Shown here: positions 60,061 to 64,000 of the stretch, piece by piece
Numbering within the stretch: the stretch's first letter is position 1
How the letters are laid out: every line of letters starts with the position of its first letter
Assembly: GCF_000003815.2 (NCBI RefSeq)
Contig: NC_049980.1
Coordinates: forward strand, 26,969,437 to 27,033,436
DNA length: 64,000 nt
Direction of reading: 5' to 3'
DNA from: Branchiostoma floridae
Lineage: Eukaryota > Chordata > Leptocardii > Amphioxiformes > Branchiostomatidae
The notes under the pieces: model-generated
Told to the model about the DNA's origin: nothing
The model's input: the letters and a program-made list of their open reading frames with translations, nothing else
Databases searched by the model: none
Made by a program: the position numbers and the translations under genes

Positions 60061-60819
60061 TTTTTACCGATGTCTAAAAAGCCTTCTTCTCTGATTCAGA
60101 CGTTTCCTCGTCTGATGGCTACCGATAAGTCACGTACTATCGGCACTCAATATAATCCGCCTCGGTAAGAATTATGAGACCTCCCACATTTCTTAAGTGC
60201 AAAATCGATACAGGCAGCTGCTTTTATTCGGGGCGAAATCTGGGTTTTTACTCGCCTGACAGTCTGTGCGCAGCGTTAATGGTACTGATTACAGCGTAAT
60301 GTGACTCAACGACCCGGCCCGTGGCTCTGGTAGTCCATGTCATCAGCCTGCACAACTCCTGCAAAGCTGGCAGAATGGAAGCCCCTGCATTGCCCTACTC
60401 CAGCCGACGCCCTAAGATTGGAAAAATCGAAGAAAACTACGCGCTGCTGTCAGAGTGATCTATAGACACCGCGATAAAATCGACATTGATCTCTGGCAAG
60501 ACATGTAATGTGAATACGGGTTTCTCGATTACATGGCAGTCTCGGCGCTTAACGTTGTCATTTTGGGGAGATTCGTCAAGTTGACGCAAGATGCCCCGTG
60601 AGACTGTGGAGCCCGGCTATGATAGATCAAAATGTTCCACCGCCGTTTCTTTCTGCCATCTTTTCTGTTTCCAGACACATAAAGTACATACTTCAATCAC
60701 GAACTTTTCGCCATAGCTTGAGGAAGACATTATTAAACTTTAGGCTGAACTTGAATTTTGCAGCGATTTTCATGCCAGTCTAAGTTTTGCACGTCTCACC
60801 AGTACTACTTTGGAATATA

Positions 60820-61110
60820 TAGCGTAACGTCATAGAGACACCAACATGGAAGTAGAAGTAGCTATTTACATATCAGTGAATCTTCGCTGCACTAAAGCGT
60901 TTCTCCGGACATCTAGGGATATTTCGTCCCTCGTAAACAACCTCTGTTTAGTTTGTATGGCTCAAAGAAGAACATATGAAATAATAATGAAATTAAAAAA
61001 ACTTGACGATAAAACTTAGCAATAAAACCTCCGCAGTATAACATGGCGGCCAGTACCTGCTCTCTTCATTGACATGTCAAGCGTATGAAAACGCTCAGAA
61101 TACAATGTCT
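60820..61110 (+). repeat. Dispersed repeat, copy c
   Basis: GACACCAACATGGAAGTAGAAG, AGCTATTTACATATCAGTGA, TAACATGGCGGCCAGTACCT, GCTCTCTTCATTGACATG and GAAAACGCTCAGAATAC align in order with copies a (48.2 kb) and b (53.2 kb). Non-coding. Confidence 0.6.
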
Positions 61111-64000
61111 CTGTCCATCTGGCACTCAGTCGGACCATAGACTAACTCCAGAAAGAATCGTCGTCTTCCTGATAGATTGTACTAACCGGATATATGAGAT
61201 GGTACTAACGCCAACGTGCTATAAATCATGCATAAAACATAAAGCAGGAACTGCCAGCTGAGCTAAATCGTGCACAAAAGCCTTCACCGAAAGTTCCATT
61301 GATTTGTAAGGATTCGAGTGGCCCAATTTTTCCTTCTTTTACTTTCTCTCTTTTTTTAGAGGTAAATGCTCTCTCACATTGAACTTTTGCAGAGCTCAAC
61401 AAACGAGAATCGAAGCATCGCCGAAGGGTCGTCTCTGGCGACAGGGGGCGCTTCAACAACGCTCTACCCTGGCTTGGACTGGACTGTCATACAGTCACGG
61501 AATGTAGAGAGAGCCCAGCTTACCCGTCTGAAGTGGCAGGACACGTCTATAGGTTGTGAACGCTTAATATTCATATATGGATGTTGAGTGTCTTGAAACA
61601 AGGCCGTCTGATTTTTTAAGTATACTGATTTCTACTGATTGTACCCTTTCTTCTTATCAAGGTAAAAGATCGACAAACATTAACGTATACGGAGCAGTTA
61701 TCACCTAGCTTGTTTTACTTGGCTAGAAAAATGGTTCGTGCTCATCGATTATTGTGCCTGACTTTGTGCTAGCTTTTTCCTGAAGTGGTCATTAACCATG
61801 AGCCTGAAGGATGATGGTGTAGTGCCAACCGGTTTATCACTACATGTATGTTAGGAACGCACCCCGGATTCTATTTGGACGTCCTAGAACACGGTTATAA
61901 TGAAATCACTGGGAGAATACCGGGCGTAATCTTTTGATATGAGTGGGTAGAGCACACAAATGAAAGGGGGTAGAAAAAGAAAGGATTTCTAATATTTCCG
62001 GCGCCCTGTGAGGTCTCTCTCCTCATAAGAAACCCCGTGCACGTCCGACATAAGATTTGGCGTCATCTGTACGTGACTCGTATGAATAAACGCTTCTGGT
62101 CAGCAGTACCTTCTATAGTCAAATGCTAAGTCCCTCTTAGCCTGAATTTTGCCCACGTTTTTGATCATCAGAATGCGACCGGAATCTTCTTCTATCAATA
62201 TCCCAATGATTGATATGTATCCATGCATTTAGCCCCCCCCCCCCCCCCCCGACGTATTCATGGTGAATATGCAAGGCGACGCCTCGGCCATAACTCGATT
62301 AGACTGCCAGTCCTACTTGGATAAATAATGAATGAAACAGGTTCGTTTCTCCTTTTTGTTCACACTGTACGCTGCAGCAAGATGGTTTGGCCGATAATGT
62401 ACTTCTGTATGCACAGCCCTCAAGGGGCTGATGCCAATGAGACATAGATACAAGACACACTGATAACTGTTCTAAAAGTAGTGGCAATAGGATAGCATCA
62501 ACAGTCTCGTGCATGCGGGGATTACTCATAACCAAAAAGTGGTGTGGCATTTCTTTTAAAGACTTTGGTCGACAGCCAAACGTGTGCAGCGAAACACGTT
62601 GGGATGCCCAGAGTTGATAGTTTGAACAGTATCACACATGACCATGTACGACTTAGACCGATCTCAAAGCAGATGTATGGTGATTTTTCTCGTCGGCAAT
62701 TTTCTGCTTGGTTGAGTTTTCTCCTATGACGTGTCTTTCGTGCGATGCAACTTTACACCTCGCCTTATGCCTACTCTCTCTCGTATTTCATCAAGGTGTC
62801 TATTGATGAAAAAACACAGCGCTTAAACAGTCTATTAAACAGCACCAAGAAAAGGGAATATGAAAAAAACAGCCAAAGCCAAACATCTGCTTGGAGATAA
62901 GCCTACGACCTTGGAAACAGCTACCACGTGCGTGTGAAGGTGATACCCCCTCCTCCTTCCGTAAAAGTTCCCAAACGCCAATAAAGAAAACTTTATGAGG
63001 ATATTTGAGTTCGAAGGTAGACCCCCACTTGTTTTAAGTAGTTACCTCTACAAATAAAAAGTTATTAGACAAAAGCCCCCCTCCCCATTCTCTTTGCCAA
63101 CGTCAGTTATTGCAATCACCTAGAACAAGACACATTCTCCAGTCCGCGTGGTTAGACCAGAGCCAGGATCCGCAAATTCAGTTAAGAAAACCAGCTGGCT
63201 AACGGAGTGGCAACCAGATACTACTGTTTATTCTGAACACCCTCCATATCTTCAAAGGCCAAATTATCGAGCCACAAAGAAACTGGCTCTGGGATTAAAA
63301 TATTTCTCCGTCGACTCACTGTTTAGCCAGTTGTGTCTCCTTGACCCCTAGCCCTTTACATTAGATGCTAATTAACGCGCTTGAACGTACACGTACACGT
63401 ACACAAGGACAGAATATCTACACCCACAGAGCCCACCTCCCACTCCCAATGTCAAACCGTATAATCCATCTAATTCGCCTTCCTCTGCCACTCCCTTACA
63501 CAAATAATAGATTCGGAAGTCTAAGGGGCAGACGGTGCCCAATATGGAAGGGCATATAATGACGATTTGGGCTCCCTGACGGTTTCTTTCAGTACTGCAG
63601 AGCTTTTTTAAAGCTTTCATATCATTTAATTCCTTATTTTAGGGTCAGAATTATAATGAGAATTATAATGGGCTCTCTAGCACCCTTTGTTGGTACTGCG
63701 GCTACTGATACTTAGATATACAGGTAGCTTAGACAAAGATGTACACATTTATGCAAATTAGGTTATTTCAGGTAAGTGGTAAATGATGGGATTTTATTCG
63801 TGTGACACGTTTACCAAGTTTACCAAATTGTCGACACATCTCGTCAGCAAGATTTTCTAAAGGTGCACATTACGGCGATACAAATCAGTATTTGTATGTC
63901 GTTTTGTTGGGAGGTAATCATCAGCGTTAAGCATCACAGTATTGTCAAGTCCACCCACGCTACATGGCAAACATATGTGTTGAGCAACAGATCTGGGCGA
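61111..64000. other. Intergenic tract, no gene recognised
   Basis: A poly-C run of 18 lies at about 62233-62250, and an (ACGT AC)n-like short run at about 63388-63403. No exon, LINE or RNA gene is supportable. The window ends without entering a recognisable gene. Confidence 0.4.

Noticed and set aside
1-64000. Prokaryotic-type systems (operons, CRISPR, phage defence)
   Set aside because: The gene structure is fully eukaryotic (GT-AG introns, LINEs, microsatellites); no regularly spaced short repeats or operon-like gene runs exist.

Overview
The window looks like a piece of an animal nuclear genome, most likely an invertebrate deuterostome such as amphioxus (cephalochordate). The signs are three intron-rich genes with vertebrate-like relatives, GT-AG introns of roughly 60-1,200 bp, long AT-rich intergenic tracts, several kinds of LINE 3' ends, microsatellites, and two runs of N that mark assembly gaps (37700-37799 and 58548-58670). 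The species is an inference. No bacterial operons, CRISPR arrays, rRNAs or convincing tRNAs were seen.

Layout. 1-7111 is intergenic, with one eroded LINE remnant near 2.6-3.0 kb. 7112-20719 (minus strand) is a 19-exon gene for an ER-lumenal protein with many thioredoxin-like folds, best matched to TXNDC16/ERp90. I rebuilt all exons by hand; they join in frame to 894 codons plus a stop, from a signal peptide to a C-terminal RDEL. About 22.2-29.95 kb is an island of nested, tandem and inverted non-autonomous repeats. 30746-34979 (minus) is a 7-exon pentraxin-domain gene (319 codons) with a hydrophobic N-terminus. 37976-43156 (plus) is a 10-exon type II membrane glycosyltransferase (502 codons) of the beta-1,4-N-acetylgalactosaminyltransferase family (B4GALNT1/GM2-synthase-like, CAZy GT12), with a WVDDD metal/donor site. 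Less than 100 bp after its stop lie two directly abutting copies of a ~1.85 kb repeat (43253-46983). 47-64 kb is gene-poor: a 5'-truncated LINE (58051-59330), another LINE tail, three diverged copies of a short dispersed repeat, and one weak candidate exon.

The three genes share no operon-like logic, but all appear to work in the secretory pathway: an ER chaperone-like protein, a secreted or membrane pentraxin, and a Golgi glycosyltransferase. I regard their adjacency as probably chance.

The most novel-looking content is a repeat family. Each full copy starts with CTAGAAAGGCC, has an inward subterminal sequence complementary to one arm of a 3' terminal hairpin, carries a (GAAA)n tract just before that hairpin in most copies, and ends in AATATAAC. 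Two subfamilies have different hairpins, yet each 5' subterminal sequence still pairs with its own 3' hairpin. Two copies sit head to tail with no spacer. This layout recalls Helentron/HINE-type rolling-circle elements, but that assignment is a hypothesis.
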